From contig JACQEN010000198.1 of NCBI GenBank assembly GCA_016200585.1, forward strand, positions 1 to 57,884: 57,884 nucleotides of DNA, read 5' to 3'. Origin of the DNA: Deltaproteobacteria bacterium. Its GTDB lineage: Bacteria > Desulfobacterota > Binatia > HRBIN30. Below the pieces are notes generated by a model, which was given only the letters and a program-made list of their open reading frames with translations, did no database searches and had not been told where the DNA came from. Made by a program: the position numbers and the translations under genes. Below are positions 25,074 to 33,674 of the stretch, in pieces. Each line of letters begins with the position of its first letter. The stretch's first letter is position 1.

Positions 25074-26558
25074 ATGAAGGCGACAGTGTGTCGTACACTG
25101 GTGGTGTACCTATGCCTTGCCGGCCTGCCGAGAATGGGACACGGCGAGATTACGGTCGATTCGATTTCGCCGAAATTGTCGGTGGCGGCCAGTCTGCGGA
25201 CTCGCTGGGAGTTGTGGAACTGGTTCGAACCGACGGGTACGCAGAACAACGACTACGACTTCATTGGAGCGGTCGGGCGTGCTTCGGTGAAGTGGAAGGA
25301 CGATCCGTTCGAGTTGTTTGTCGAAGGGCAGAGCTCGGCGCTCATCGACTTGCCGACGACAGCCAGCGCGCCGGCGCCGCAGGGCAACCTCGGGTTGGGC
25401 GGCGTCTACTTTCAGCACAATCGCCGGCGCAACGACGCCAGCGTGTTTCTCAAGCAGGGCTACCTGACGTTGAAACAGCTTGGGCTTCCGGGTCTGTCGA
25501 TCAAAGGCGGACGATTCGAGTTCTCCGAGGGCAACGAAGTGCTGAGCGGCGATGCCAGTGTCGATTGGTTGAAGAACACGCGTCTCGCCCAGCGTCTGAT
25601 CGGGTCGTTTGGATGGTCGGACGTCGGCCGTGCTTTCGACGGCGGAGTGGTGGCGTTCAATCGCGCTCCGATCAACGTCACGCTCATGGCCTCGCATCCG
25701 ACCGAAGGCGGTTTCGATCTCAACGGCATGCACAGCATCGACGACATCGACCTCGGCTACGCCGCCCTGAACTTTACCAAGCTGCGGGCCTCGTCGAGCA
25801 GCGATGCGCGGCTATTCTACATCTACTACGACGATCGGCGGCACCAGACGAAATCGGACAACCGGCCGCTGGCGGCACGCAACAACGCGACGGAGCGCAG
25901 CGCCGACATCAACCTGCACACCGGTGGCGGCCATTTGATTCACGTGGCGAGCACGCCGTTCGGGTCGGTCGACGGTATGCTGTGGGGCGTTCTGCAAGGC
26001 GGGGATTGGGGACGGCAGAGCGACTTTGGCTGGTCATGGGACGTCGAAGCCGGCTGGCAACCGGCGCTGCCGTGGAAACCATGGATCCGTGCCGGCTACA
26101 CACGCAGCTCCGGCGACGACAATCCGAACGACGACAAGCACAAGACTTTCTTTCAGATCCTACCGACGGCGCGCATCTACTCCTTCTCGACCTTCTACAA
26201 TCTGATGAACACGCAGGATGCGTTCGGGTCGCTCTTGCTGCGTCCGATCACCGGCCTGGTGTCGCGTACCGAGTTGCACGTCCTGCGCCTCACCGAATCG
26301 CACGACCTCTGGTATCAAGGCTCGGGTGCAACGTTGAGCGACCGCAATCGCGCCGAAGGTTTCGGGTTTCCCGGCCGTCCGGCGAACGGACAACGCGAGC
26401 TCTTCACGTTGGTCGAGACATCGATCGGCTACGACTGGAACCGCTTTCTCAATACCAACCTCTACTATGGTCACGCCTTTGGGGGCGCCGTCGTCAACAA
26501 GATCTATTCCGGCAGTGACGCGGATTTCGGCTATCTCGAGCTCACGCTGAAGATCTGA
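25074..26558 (+). CDS. outer membrane porin (alginate-export-type beta barrel)
   Basis: A 494-residue exported protein with a signal peptide (VVYLCLAGLPRMGHG) and alternating amphipathic beta strands ending in an aromatic/hydrophobic strand (YLELTLKI). The pattern, including SLRTRWELWNWFEPTG near the start and WDVEAGWQPALPWKPWIRAGY in the middle (shown as motif), resembles alginate-export (AlgE-like) porins. The ATG at 25074 has AAGGAG upstream. As last gene of the nitrate operon it is likely the outer-membrane entry pore for nitrate, though specificity cannot be read from sequence. Confidence 0.7.
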   Translation: MKATVCRTLVVYLCLAGLPRMGHGEITVDSISPKLSVAASLRTRWELWNWFEPTGTQNNDYDFIGAVGRASVKWKDDPFELFVEGQSSALIDLPTTASAPAPQGNLGLGGVYFQHNRRRNDASVFLKQGYLTLKQLGLPGLSIKGGRFEFSEGNEVLSGDASVDWLKNTRLAQRLIGSFGWSDVGRAFDGGVVAFNRAPINVTLMASHPTEGGFDLNGMHSIDDIDLGYAALNFTKLRASSSSDARLFYIYYDDRRHQTKSDNRPLAARNNATERSADINLHTGGGHLIHVASTPFGSVDGMLWGVLQGGDWGRQSDFGWSWDVEAGWQPALPWKPWIRAGYTRSSGDDNPNDDKHKTFFQILPTARIYSFSTFYNLMNTQDAFGSLLLRPITGLVSRTELHVLRLTESHDLWYQGSGATLSDRNRAEGFGFPGRPANGQRELFTLVETSIGYDWNRFLNTNLYYGHAFGGAVVNKIYSGSDADFGYLELTLKI

Positions 26559-26597
26559 AGGCACTTCGTCGTTCCCGACGGCATTTGATCCGCTCGC

Positions 26598-26645
26598 GCC
26601 GGAGGCTGGGAAGCCTCCGGCTACTGAGACGAAGCCCTTCGGGCT
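26598..26645 (+). terminator. hairpins after the nitrate operon
   Basis: GCCGGAGGC (26598-26606) and GCCTCCGGC (26613-26621) form a perfect 9-bp stem with a six-base loop, followed by AGCCC-TTC-GGGCT (26633-26645). There is no T run, so they may be a repeat element or a transcript-end stabiliser instead of a classical terminator. Confidence 0.5.
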
Positions 26646-26706
26646 CCAACCGCGTGCCGGCTTTTCCTTGCGCCGCGTGATGGCGCTGTGCTTACGCTGG
26701 TCGGCG

Positions 26707-27693
26707 ATGAGTGCTCTTGTCGACGCGTTTGCGCGCTTGCAGCCGGGGCGAAGAGTCCACGGGATCTCGGCCGTCCTCCTGCCATACATGCGTGAGGGAG
26801 AAATCGATTGGCAGTCGTTCGAAGCGCATCTGTGGCGCACCCGCCAGGCGGGGCTGGACGTTGCCGTCAACATGGACACCGGCTTTGTCGACCTGCTGAG
26901 CGAAGCGGAGCGTGATGCGGTTCTCGCCACAACGCGCCGCATTCTCGGGAGCGGCACTGCCTTCTATGCCGGTGCGTTTTCCGACGGCGGGGGCACGATC
27001 GAAAGCTATCATCGGGCAATCGCGGCAATCGAGACGCGCGGCGGCACGCCGGTGATCATCCAGTCGCGTGCCATGCATGGGATGGGGGCGGCGGACAAGG
27101 CGGCGCTCTACGCCAGCATCTGCGCGCGTTGCGAGACGGCTTTGGCATTCGAGCTGGGTCCGATGTTCGCTCCGCATGGCGAAATCTGGGACGATGAAAC
27201 TTTCCTGCGTCTGCTCGAGATTCCGAACCTACAGGGCTCCAAGCATTCGTCTCTCGATCGCAACGTCGAGCTGCGCCGGCTGGCGGCTCGCGATCGCAAG
27301 CGCGCTGATTTCCGCATCTACACCGGCAACGACTTGGCCATCGACATGGTCGTTTATGGCAGCGACTACCTGCTCGGCTTGTCGACCTTTGCACCGGAGA
27401 AGTTCGCCGCGCGCGACGCTGCGTTGGCCGGCGGCAGCATGACGTTTTTGACGTTGAACGATGCGCTGCAGCACCTCGGCAACGTCGGTTTCCGGATCCC
27501 GGTTGCGGCCTATAAGCACGCTGCGGCGCAGTACCTGCATCTCACCGGCGCTCTGCCGTCCGATGCCGTGCATCCGCGCGCCCTGCAGCGCCCCGGGTCG
27601 GACCGTATCCTGCTGCTCGACTGCGCCGTGCGCCTGGGGGATATCGACGATCCGGAGCGGACGTATCGCGAACGCGTCGTTCCTTACCTGTGA
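26707..27693 (+). CDS. dihydrodipicolinate synthase (DapA)-family aldolase
   Basis: A 328-residue class I aldolase/lyase-like TIM barrel. The N-terminal GISAVLLPYMREGEIDWQSFEAHL resembles the DapA/NAL start, and the barrel continues with LDVAVNMDTGF, GTPVIIQSRA and the strand IPNLQGSKHSSLD, where the lysine matches the Schiff-base position. FRIYTGNDLAIDMVVYGSDYLLGLS fits the substrate-binding end of the family (shown as motifs). ATG 26707 was chosen as the last Met before the conserved domain. True DapA activity is doubtful; it is probably a specialised 2-keto acid or sugar-acid aldolase. Confidence 0.7.
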   Translation: MSALVDAFARLQPGRRVHGISAVLLPYMREGEIDWQSFEAHLWRTRQAGLDVAVNMDTGFVDLLSEAERDAVLATTRRILGSGTAFYAGAFSDGGGTIESYHRAIAAIETRGGTPVIIQSRAMHGMGAADKAALYASICARCETALAFELGPMFAPHGEIWDDETFLRLLEIPNLQGSKHSSLDRNVELRRLAARDRKRADFRIYTGNDLAIDMVVYGSDYLLGLSTFAPEKFAARDAALAGGSMTFLTLNDALQHLGNVGFRIPVAAYKHAAAQYLHLTGALPSDAVHPRALQRPGSDRILLLDCAVRLGDIDDPERTYRERVVPYL

Positions 27694-27711
27694 ACCGGCT
27701 CAGGAGTGTCC

Positions 27712-27775
27712 ATGGATGAACCCGGATGAAGACGATTCCGAGAAGGCGTTTCGCTTTCCATCCGTGTACATCCAT
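27712..27775. repeat. palindromic array of GGATG-type words
   Basis: ATGGATGAACCCGGATG (27712-27728) is complementary at 15 of 17 positions to 27759-27775. The element sits between the aldolase and a lipoprotein gene and has the same architecture as the arrays at 3334, 6854, 9058 and 44964, but with a different word. Confidence 0.75.
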
Positions 27776-27819
27776 GTCTATGCGTGGTTCCCAATCCTCG
27801 GGCGTTAGGAAATGTTGAG

Positions 27820-29979
27820 ATGAAGAATGTCAGTGTATTGTGTTTGATTGGTCTGGTTGCGCTGTCGTTCGCAGGTTGCGGTAACGATGGCGAAGGATCC
27901 GGATCATCGACCGTGTCGAACGGATTCGTCGACGAAGCGCAGTTCCAGACGCGGTCGCTGACCTATTTTCAGGTGGCAACGCAATCCTTCTCGCCGGGCA
28001 GCCCGCTCAATGTCATTTCACAGATCGAGAGATCGCAGCGCGATACGGCCTTCCAAGTCCGTCCCGGTAGCGTGCCGATCGACGCCTGGGACGGTACGTT
28101 CGCCAAGATGGCGGCGCTGCAGGATACGCGCGACTTCGATGCGCTCTATCTGCTGAACGTGCTTTTGGGGTACCGCGACAACCCGATTCTCGCGCCCGGC
28201 TTGGCGCAGAAGCTGGAAGACGCCCTGGTGGCGTTCAAGACGTGGTTCACCGAGCCGACGCCGGCGGGGTTGAGCGACGATTCGTACTACTGGACCGAAA
28301 ATCACGAGGCGCTGTACCACACCATCGAATACCTGGTCGGACAAACCTATCCCGATCGAACGCTGTCGACCGACGGCCGCAGCGGTCGCGAGCATTTGCA
28401 GACGGCGCGGGCACGTCTGCTGCGCTGGTTCGACTTGCGGGCGCGCTTCGGCTTCAGCGAATGGCACTCGAACGTCTATTACCAGAAGGACGCAACGCCG
28501 CTGCTGACGCTCGTCGAGTACGCCAACGACGAAGAAATCCGCACCAAGGCTGCGGCCGTGCTCGACGTCTTGCTGCTCGACATGGCGACACACACCTTTC
28601 GCGGCGCTTTCGGCGTGACCCACGGCCGGTCGTACAAGAAAGACAAGATGTCGTCGCTCGACGACGACACCTGGGGAATGGTGAAGCTGCTTTTCGACAC
28701 GACCGACTACCCGTATCAGGGCGAAGACCCCGGTGCGACGTTGTTCGCGCGCGCCAAGCGATATCGCTTGCCCGAAGCGATCTATCGCATCGCCCGCTCG
28801 CCGACCGCGTTTGTCGACAAAGAGCGCATGAGCCTGCCGCTCAATGAGCTCGGGCCGTACAAGGACAATCCGCAAGCGCCGTTCGGTTTCTCGTTCACCG
28901 ACCCTGAGGATCTGACGATCTGGTGGGGCATGGGCGCGTTGACGGAATGGGAAGTGGTGCCGCTGACGGTGCAAACCTTCAATCAGTACAACCTGTGGAC
29001 GACGTCGAACTTTGCGCCGTTCGCCGGTTTGAAGGCGTTCACCGGAGATCTCAAGTTTGCCCAGCAATTTGCCCTCAATTCGGCGCACATGCTCGGCTTC
29101 GCGCTCTTGGAAGCGGTCAACACCTACACCTACCGAACCAGCGACTACATACTGTCCAGCGCCCAGGACTACCGCAAAGGATCGTTCCAGGCGCAGGTGC
29201 AATCGTGGCAGGCGACCCTCGATGCGAACGCGCTGGTGTTTACGACGCACGCCTTCCGTCCGCCGATCCAGACCACGAATTGGTACGAAGACACCGAGAC
29301 CGGCAGCTACTGGACCGGCGAAGCGTCGATGCCACGTTCGGCGCAGCACGAGAATGTCGCGATCCATATCTACGCTCCGCAGTATCGAATGAAGAATCCG
29401 GCGCCGTTCGATTTCTTCCACTACGAGCCCTACACGCACGCTTACTTTCCGCAGGATCATTTCGACGAGGTGGTGCAGGAGGGCTCGTGGACCTTCGGCC
29501 GCTTGCGCGACGGTTACATCGCGCTCTACTCGTACCGGCCGGCGCAGTGGGTGGTCTACGATTCGACGGTCTACGCCACCAACGGCATGATCAAACCATT
29601 CGATCTGAAAGCCGACGGCGGTGCCGACAACGTATGGATCGTCGAATGCGGCCGCGCCGCCGACTGGCAGAGCTTCGAACGCTTCCGGGGCGCGGTCGCC
29701 GCCGCCAACATCGTGATCTCCGCCCGCCCGGCGCAGGGCGGCAGCTCGGGCGGCTACGATGTCGTCTACGACTCGCCGAGCCAGGGCCGCGTGACCTTCG
29801 GATGGGCAGCGCCGCTGACGGTGAAAGGTACGGAGATCGCCATCAGCGACTATCCGCGTCACGACAGCCCCTGGGCGCAGACACCGTACAACTCGCCGCA
29901 AGCCAGCATCAGCGCCGAGGGGTACAGCGTACAGGACGACGTCGAAAAGCCACTGCGTCAGGTGACGGGTCCGCGGTGA
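27820..29979 (+). CDS. large lipoprotein of unknown function
   Basis: A 719-residue predicted lipoprotein. The ATG at 27820 gives a signal with lipobox LSFAGC (Cys at about 20). No domain was recognised with confidence. The N-terminal half (about 90-400) is Trp/Tyr-rich and helical, with YYWTENHEALYHTIEYL and RFGFSEWHSNVYYQKD, reminiscent of the alpha/alpha-toroid of polysaccharide lyases and related enzymes. The C-terminal half contains beta-rich stretches (GRLRDGYIALYSYRPAQWVVYD). A secreted polysaccharide-active enzyme is one possibility, but it is only an inference from residue composition. Neighbours give no clue. Confidence 0.6.
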   Translation: MKNVSVLCLIGLVALSFAGCGNDGEGSGSSTVSNGFVDEAQFQTRSLTYFQVATQSFSPGSPLNVISQIERSQRDTAFQVRPGSVPIDAWDGTFAKMAALQDTRDFDALYLLNVLLGYRDNPILAPGLAQKLEDALVAFKTWFTEPTPAGLSDDSYYWTENHEALYHTIEYLVGQTYPDRTLSTDGRSGREHLQTARARLLRWFDLRARFGFSEWHSNVYYQKDATPLLTLVEYANDEEIRTKAAAVLDVLLLDMATHTFRGAFGVTHGRSYKKDKMSSLDDDTWGMVKLLFDTTDYPYQGEDPGATLFARAKRYRLPEAIYRIARSPTAFVDKERMSLPLNELGPYKDNPQAPFGFSFTDPEDLTIWWGMGALTEWEVVPLTVQTFNQYNLWTTSNFAPFAGLKAFTGDLKFAQQFALNSAHMLGFALLEAVNTYTYRTSDYILSSAQDYRKGSFQAQVQSWQATLDANALVFTTHAFRPPIQTTNWYEDTETGSYWTGEASMPRSAQHENVAIHIYAPQYRMKNPAPFDFFHYEPYTHAYFPQDHFDEVVQEGSWTFGRLRDGYIALYSYRPAQWVVYDSTVYATNGMIKPFDLKADGGADNVWIVECGRAADWQSFERFRGAVAAANIVISARPAQGGSSGGYDVVYDSPSQGRVTFGWAAPLTVKGTEIAISDYPRHDSPWAQTPYNSPQASISAEGYSVQDDVEKPLRQVTGPR

Positions 29980-30163
29980 GCTGCGGCTGCCGGCGCGCCA
30001 TCAGCGCAGTGCCTGGAGCTGTTTTGTGATTTTATCTGATGATTTTTTCCCTGGTATTCAATATTCGCGAATTACGAATGATTTTCCATTTGCTTGAATT
30101 TGTTTACAATTTCTCTATGGAAAAACACGGGTGAGCATTCTATACATGATTCTAGAATAACGT
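29980..30163 (+). promoter_or_regulatory. AT-rich intergenic region with candidate promoter and operator
   Basis: The stretch is much more AT-rich than its surroundings. TACAAT at 30105-30110 could be a -10 box with a weak TTTCCA at 30083-30088 as -35. ATTCTAGAAT (30149-30158) is a perfect palindrome five bases before the ATG at 30164, and a half copy ATTCTA lies at 30137-30142. This may be an operator for the winged-helix protein encoded next. Confidence 0.4.
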
Positions 30164-30733
30164 ATGAAGCTAGTTCTGCAGAATTCAATTCTTGGGGGTG
30201 GCAAGCGACAATGGGCTCTAAAACCAGTCGACATTGCGGTTGCGTTGAAATTGGCCGTGCTCCCGGAGGGGGAGAAGTTTACCTATGCAATTTTAGCTGA
30301 ACTTCTTCACCTCTCAGCCTCGGAGGCGCACGCCGCCGTCACTCGGTTAGTGACTGCCAGATTGGCGGTCGACCACGGCGACCCTCGGTGGATTCGTCCC
30401 GTAAACAGCACGCTTGTCGGGCTTCTCATCTACGGCGTTCCATACGTTTTTCCTGCGGTGCGCGGCGGACTCACCATCGGGGTCCCGACTGCCTACGCTG
30501 TCCCCCCGTTGAGGCAGCAGGTTCTTTTTTCTGATCAGAACCCACCCGTATGGCCCCACCCTGAGGGAACTGTAAGGGGCCTTTCACTCCTACCACTCCA
30601 TGCGAACCTGCCGCTGGCCGTAGCCAAGGATCAAAAATTCTATGAACTATTGGCCCTCGTTGATGCCCTGCGGATAGGGCAGGCGCGTGAACGTGAGGTC
30701 GCGGCAAATCATCTCAGGGAACGGCTGAAGTGA
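30164..30733 (+). CDS. winged-helix (MarR-like) protein, candidate antitoxin/regulator
   Basis: A 189-residue protein. Residues about 20-75 look like a winged helix-turn-helix: KPVDIAVALKLAVLPEGEKFTYAILAELLHLSASEAHAAVTRL (key helices AELLHLS and SEAHAAVTRL). The rest has a GVPYVFPAVRGGLTIGVPTAYA segment and a charged helical C-terminus. Its stop overlaps the GTG start of the nucleotidyltransferase gene. It is not a sequence-typical AbiEi, but its position and size suggest the partner or repressor of the nucleotidyltransferase. Codon use and base composition differ from neighbouring genes, implying recent transfer. Confidence 0.65.
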   Translation: MKLVLQNSILGGGKRQWALKPVDIAVALKLAVLPEGEKFTYAILAELLHLSASEAHAAVTRLVTARLAVDHGDPRWIRPVNSTLVGLLIYGVPYVFPAVRGGLTIGVPTAYAVPPLRQQVLFSDQNPPVWPHPEGTVRGLSLLPLHANLPLAVAKDQKFYELLALVDALRIGQAREREVAANHLRERLK

Positions 30734-31425
30734 ACACCGACGACCCTAATCTTGCTCTATTGACGATGACGGTTCGCGCTCTGGGTGACGTTGCGAGTTC
30801 TTTGGTGTTCGTCGGGGGATGCGCGACCGGTCTTCTGCTGACAACTGTCAGGGCTCAGGAAATTCGGGTTACCGTAGATGTCGACGTAGTGTCCGAGGTC
30901 TCATCGTACTTGGAATACACGCGGATTGTTAAGGCAATAAAGGCCCGCGGATTCCAGGAAGATCAAACTGGACCGATATGTCGATACGTCTTCGGTAGCG
31001 TCAAATTGGACTTAATGCCGTCCGGGGATGTTCTGGGCTTTTCGAACCGATGGTACCCGTTGGCCGTGAAGACGGCCACGGTTATCAGATTGCCATCTGG
31101 CGTTGATTTGAATCTGATCTCGGCCCCAGCATTCATCGCGACCAAACTTGAGGCACTAAGGCAGCGCGGCGACGGGGACTATCAAGCGAGTCATGATCTG
31201 GAAGACATCGTAACGGTGGTCGATGGCCGTCCGGAACTCCTTGCGGAGCTAGAGAACTCCCCTGCGGAGCTTAGAACCTACTTAGCAGAAGAGTTCGGAA
31301 GACTCTTCGCCGTGTCGGGATTCGCGGATTCGTTAGGCGGTCATCTATTGCCAGATCCGGCTACCCAAGCGCGACTCCCAATTCTCTTGGCTCGCCTTCG
31401 CGGAATCATCTCGCTTTCAAGTTAG
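30730..31425 (+). CDS. AbiEii/MenT-like nucleotidyltransferase, candidate toxin
   Basis: A 231-residue protein with a DNA polymerase beta-like nucleotidyltransferase core: FVGGCATGLLL near residue 30, followed by RVTVDVDVV carrying the Asp-x-Asp pair, and VKLDLMPSGD with the third carboxylate. Further on, FIATKLEALRQRG and SHDLEDIV match the K...R...D-x-x-D region conserved in AbiEii/AbiGii toxins. AbiEii-type toxins modify tRNA or other targets to stop growth during phage infection. It is coupled to the upstream winged-helix gene (GTGA overlap) and AT-rich relative to the region. All expected catalytic residues appear intact. Confidence 0.72.
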   Translation: MNTDDPNLALLTMTVRALGDVASSLVFVGGCATGLLLTTVRAQEIRVTVDVDVVSEVSSYLEYTRIVKAIKARGFQEDQTGPICRYVFGSVKLDLMPSGDVLGFSNRWYPLAVKTATVIRLPSGVDLNLISAPAFIATKLEALRQRGDGDYQASHDLEDIVTVVDGRPELLAELENSPAELRTYLAEEFGRLFAVSGFADSLGGHLLPDPATQARLPILLARLRGIISLSS

Positions 31426-31557
31426 GACACACCCCGTCGCACCCACATCCCACTTGAGGTTGCTCCAAGTTTCCGCCATTGTGACCGGCCCGCCGCCGGA
31501 ATTTCTTGAGCGCTTCCCAATCCAGGGACCGTATGCCGGCGTTGCGACTGAGGTGGT

Positions 31558-32814
31558 ATGGAACGCTTCGGACTCGACTTCGGTACGACCAATTCGTCTT
31601 TGGCGTGGGCGCATCATGACGGCAGCGTCAGCTTGTGCGACCTCGACGCCCTGGCTCCGAACGCGCGCGTGCTGCGCAGTCTGCTCTATTACTCGCCGGA
31701 GAAGCGCGACTTCGTCGTCGGGCAACGGGCGATCGACGCGTATCTGCGCGAAGACATGCAGGGCACGCTGATTCAATCGATCAAGACGTTTCTTGCCGAC
31801 GACTCTTTCGAACAGACGTGGATCAACGATCGTTACTACAAGCTCGAAGACCTCATCGCCGTCATCTTTCAGCACGTACGCCAGAAGATCCATGAACTGT
31901 CCGGCGGCGAAGCCGTTCTGGTCATCGGCCGGCCGGCGACCAACGTGCATCGGCCGGAAAGGGAGGCGGTCGCTCAAGACCGTCTGCGCAAGGCCGCGCA
32001 GCTCGCCGGTTTCTTCGACGTCGACTATCTCTACGAACCGATCGCCGCCGGCTTGGCCTACGAGACGTCGCTGGATCATGCGGAGACCGTGCTCATCGGC
32101 GATTTTGGCGGTGGTACGTCCGACTTCACGGTTATGCGTCTCGGCACCGGCAACAGCGGCGATCGTCGCGAGGACATCCTGGCCAGCGGCGGCGTGCAGG
32201 TCGCCGGCGACAGCTTCGATTCGCGCATCATGTGGCACAAGCTCAGGAAGTATTTCGGCGGCGGCACGACCTACCGCTCGATGGAAGGGGAGACCCTGCC
32301 GTTTCCGAAGGCCTTGCTTGCCGAGCTCGGCGTCTGGCATCACGTGCCGTTCCTGCGCAGCCCCAAGACGCGCGAGCAGCTGGCACGCATCCGTTGGAGC
32401 TCGAGCGCTCCACGGGCCATCGATGCGCTACAGATCCTGGTCGAAGGCAACTACGCCTTCTTCCTCTTCCAAGCGATCGAAAAAGCCAAGGCCGAGCTCT
32501 CCGATGCCGAACACGCGACGATTCGGTTTCGTCGCGAAGCAATCGGCATCGACGAGTTGGTCAAGCGCGTTGAGTTCAACTCCTTTATCGAAGCGGATCG
32601 TTCCCGCATCGAAACATGTATGGCCTCGGTTCTGGAGCAGAGCGGTGTCGCGCCCGGAGAAATCGATTCCGTCTTTCTCACCGGCGGCTCGGCGCAGATC
32701 CCGATCATCCGCCAGATGTTCATCGACCGCTTCGGCGAGGCGAAGCTCAAGGCGCAAGACTACTTGACGTCGGTGGCCACAGGCCTGGGTTGGGCCGCAT
32801 TGCGGAAAGCCTGA
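31558..32814 (+). CDS. Hsp70-family (YegD-like) ATPase
   Basis: A 418-residue actin/Hsp70-fold protein. Phosphate-1 motif FGLDFGTTNSSLA at the N-terminus, phosphate-2 IGDFGGGTSDFTV near 180 and adenosine motif VFLTGGSAQIPIIRQMF near 370 are all visible. It is shorter than DnaK (about 640) and lacks the peptide-binding and lid domains, which fits the YegD group of Hsp70 relatives, whose role is unclear. It follows the acquired island but has normal base composition for the region. Confidence 0.88.
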   Translation: MERFGLDFGTTNSSLAWAHHDGSVSLCDLDALAPNARVLRSLLYYSPEKRDFVVGQRAIDAYLREDMQGTLIQSIKTFLADDSFEQTWINDRYYKLEDLIAVIFQHVRQKIHELSGGEAVLVIGRPATNVHRPEREAVAQDRLRKAAQLAGFFDVDYLYEPIAAGLAYETSLDHAETVLIGDFGGGTSDFTVMRLGTGNSGDRREDILASGGVQVAGDSFDSRIMWHKLRKYFGGGTTYRSMEGETLPFPKALLAELGVWHHVPFLRSPKTREQLARIRWSSSAPRAIDALQILVEGNYAFFLFQAIEKAKAELSDAEHATIRFRREAIGIDELVKRVEFNSFIEADRSRIETCMASVLEQSGVAPGEIDSVFLTGGSAQIPIIRQMFIDRFGEAKLKAQDYLTSVATGLGWAALRKA

Positions 32815-32817
32815 CAA

Positions 32818-32858
32818 GCGAGCCACGAGACTACGAGCCTCAAGTCACGAGCCACTCG
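32818..32858. repeat. ACGAGCC-word array (left of GST gene)
   Basis: A 41-base run of overlapping words (GAGCCACGAG, TACGAGCC, TCACGAGCC) directly after the Hsp70-like stop. The complementary word family lies on the far side of the next gene at 33614-33655, so the GST gene is bracketed by inverted arrays. Confidence 0.65.
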
Positions 32859-32960
32859 TTTCCCTGCATTGACTCACCCCCGTCCATCGGGTTGAGTCAT
32901 CCGATCCACCAACAGATTTGCCGGCGGCGCAACCGCCGGAGTTTAGAAAGGAGACAGAAG

Positions 32961-33608
32961 ATGCCGACAGTGTTGGGAATCAACGCTTCTCCGTTCGTTC
33001 GAAAGGTTAGAGTCGCGCTCGCCGAGAAGGGTGTGCAGTACGATCTCGATCCGGTGATTCCAGTCAAGGTCAGCGACGATTTCAAGAAGATCAGCCCGAT
33101 GGGCAAGGTCCCGGCGTACCGCGACGGCGATAAGACGCTGTGCGATTCATCGGTTATCTGCGCCTACATCGAGAAGGTCTATCCGAACCCGGCGCTGTAT
33201 CCGTCCGACCCGTACGACTACGCCCGCGCCTTGTGGTTCGAGGAGTACGGCGATGCGGCCTTGGTTCAGGTGTTCGGGCCGAAGATCTTCTTCCAGCGCG
33301 TCATCGGTCCGGCGTTCTTCCAGCAGAAGACCGACGAAGCGGTCGTCGACAAGGCGATCAACGAAGAGATGCCGCCGCTGCTGACCTATCTCGAAAGCCA
33401 GATTGGTGGCGATTTCATCGTCGGCAAACAATTCTCCATCGGCGACATCGGCCTCGGCAGCCAGTTCGTCAATCTGCAGCATGCCGGCGTGCAGGTCGAT
33501 GCGGCGCGTTGGCCGAAGCTCGCCAAGTACGTTGCCGGGATTCTGGCTCGTCCGTCGTTCAAGGCGTTGATCGACGAGGAGTCGCCACAGTTCGCGGGTC
33601 TGAGGTAG
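32961..33608 (+). CDS. glutathione S-transferase family protein
   Basis: A 215-residue GST. The ATG at 32961 has AAAGGAGA eight to fifteen bases upstream. The N-terminal thioredoxin-fold domain starts INASPFVRKVRVALAEKG with a Ser at the usual catalytic position, then PMGKVPAYRDGDKTLCDSSVI, containing the cis-Pro VP and the D/ESxxI glutathione-binding element. The C-terminal helical domain contains FSIGDIGLGSQFVNL, the family N-capping motif. Substrate unknown; likely detoxification of electrophiles. Confidence 0.85.
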   Translation: MPTVLGINASPFVRKVRVALAEKGVQYDLDPVIPVKVSDDFKKISPMGKVPAYRDGDKTLCDSSVICAYIEKVYPNPALYPSDPYDYARALWFEEYGDAALVQVFGPKIFFQRVIGPAFFQQKTDEAVVDKAINEEMPPLLTYLESQIGGDFIVGKQFSIGDIGLGSQFVNLQHAGVQVDAARWPKLAKYVAGILARPSFKALIDEESPQFAGLR

Positions 33609-33613
33609 GGAGT

Positions 33614-33655
33614 TCGGCTTTGGGGCTCTGAGCCGTGGCTCGCGGCTCGGGGCTC
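33614..33655. repeat. GGCTCG-word array (right of GST gene)
   Basis: Words such as CGGCTTTGGGGCTC, GAGCCGTGGCTCG and CGGCTCGGGGCTC repeat here. Reverse-complemented, they match the family at 32818-32858. Confidence 0.65.
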
Positions 33656-33674
33656 CACGAGGCGCAGGGCGCAG

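Noticed and set aside
25067..26518. 483-codon open frame overlapping the porin
   Set aside because: Arg/Ser-rich composition typical of a shifted frame in GC-rich DNA; the porin frame has a signal peptide and ribosome-binding site.
28018..29901. 627-codon antisense frame inside the lipoprotein gene
   Set aside because: Antisense shadow with Arg/Val/His-rich composition and no domain; the sense strand encodes a lipoprotein with lipobox.
31417..32343. 308-codon antisense frame over the Hsp70-like gene
   Set aside because: Sense strand shows complete Hsp70 ATPase motifs; the antisense has none.
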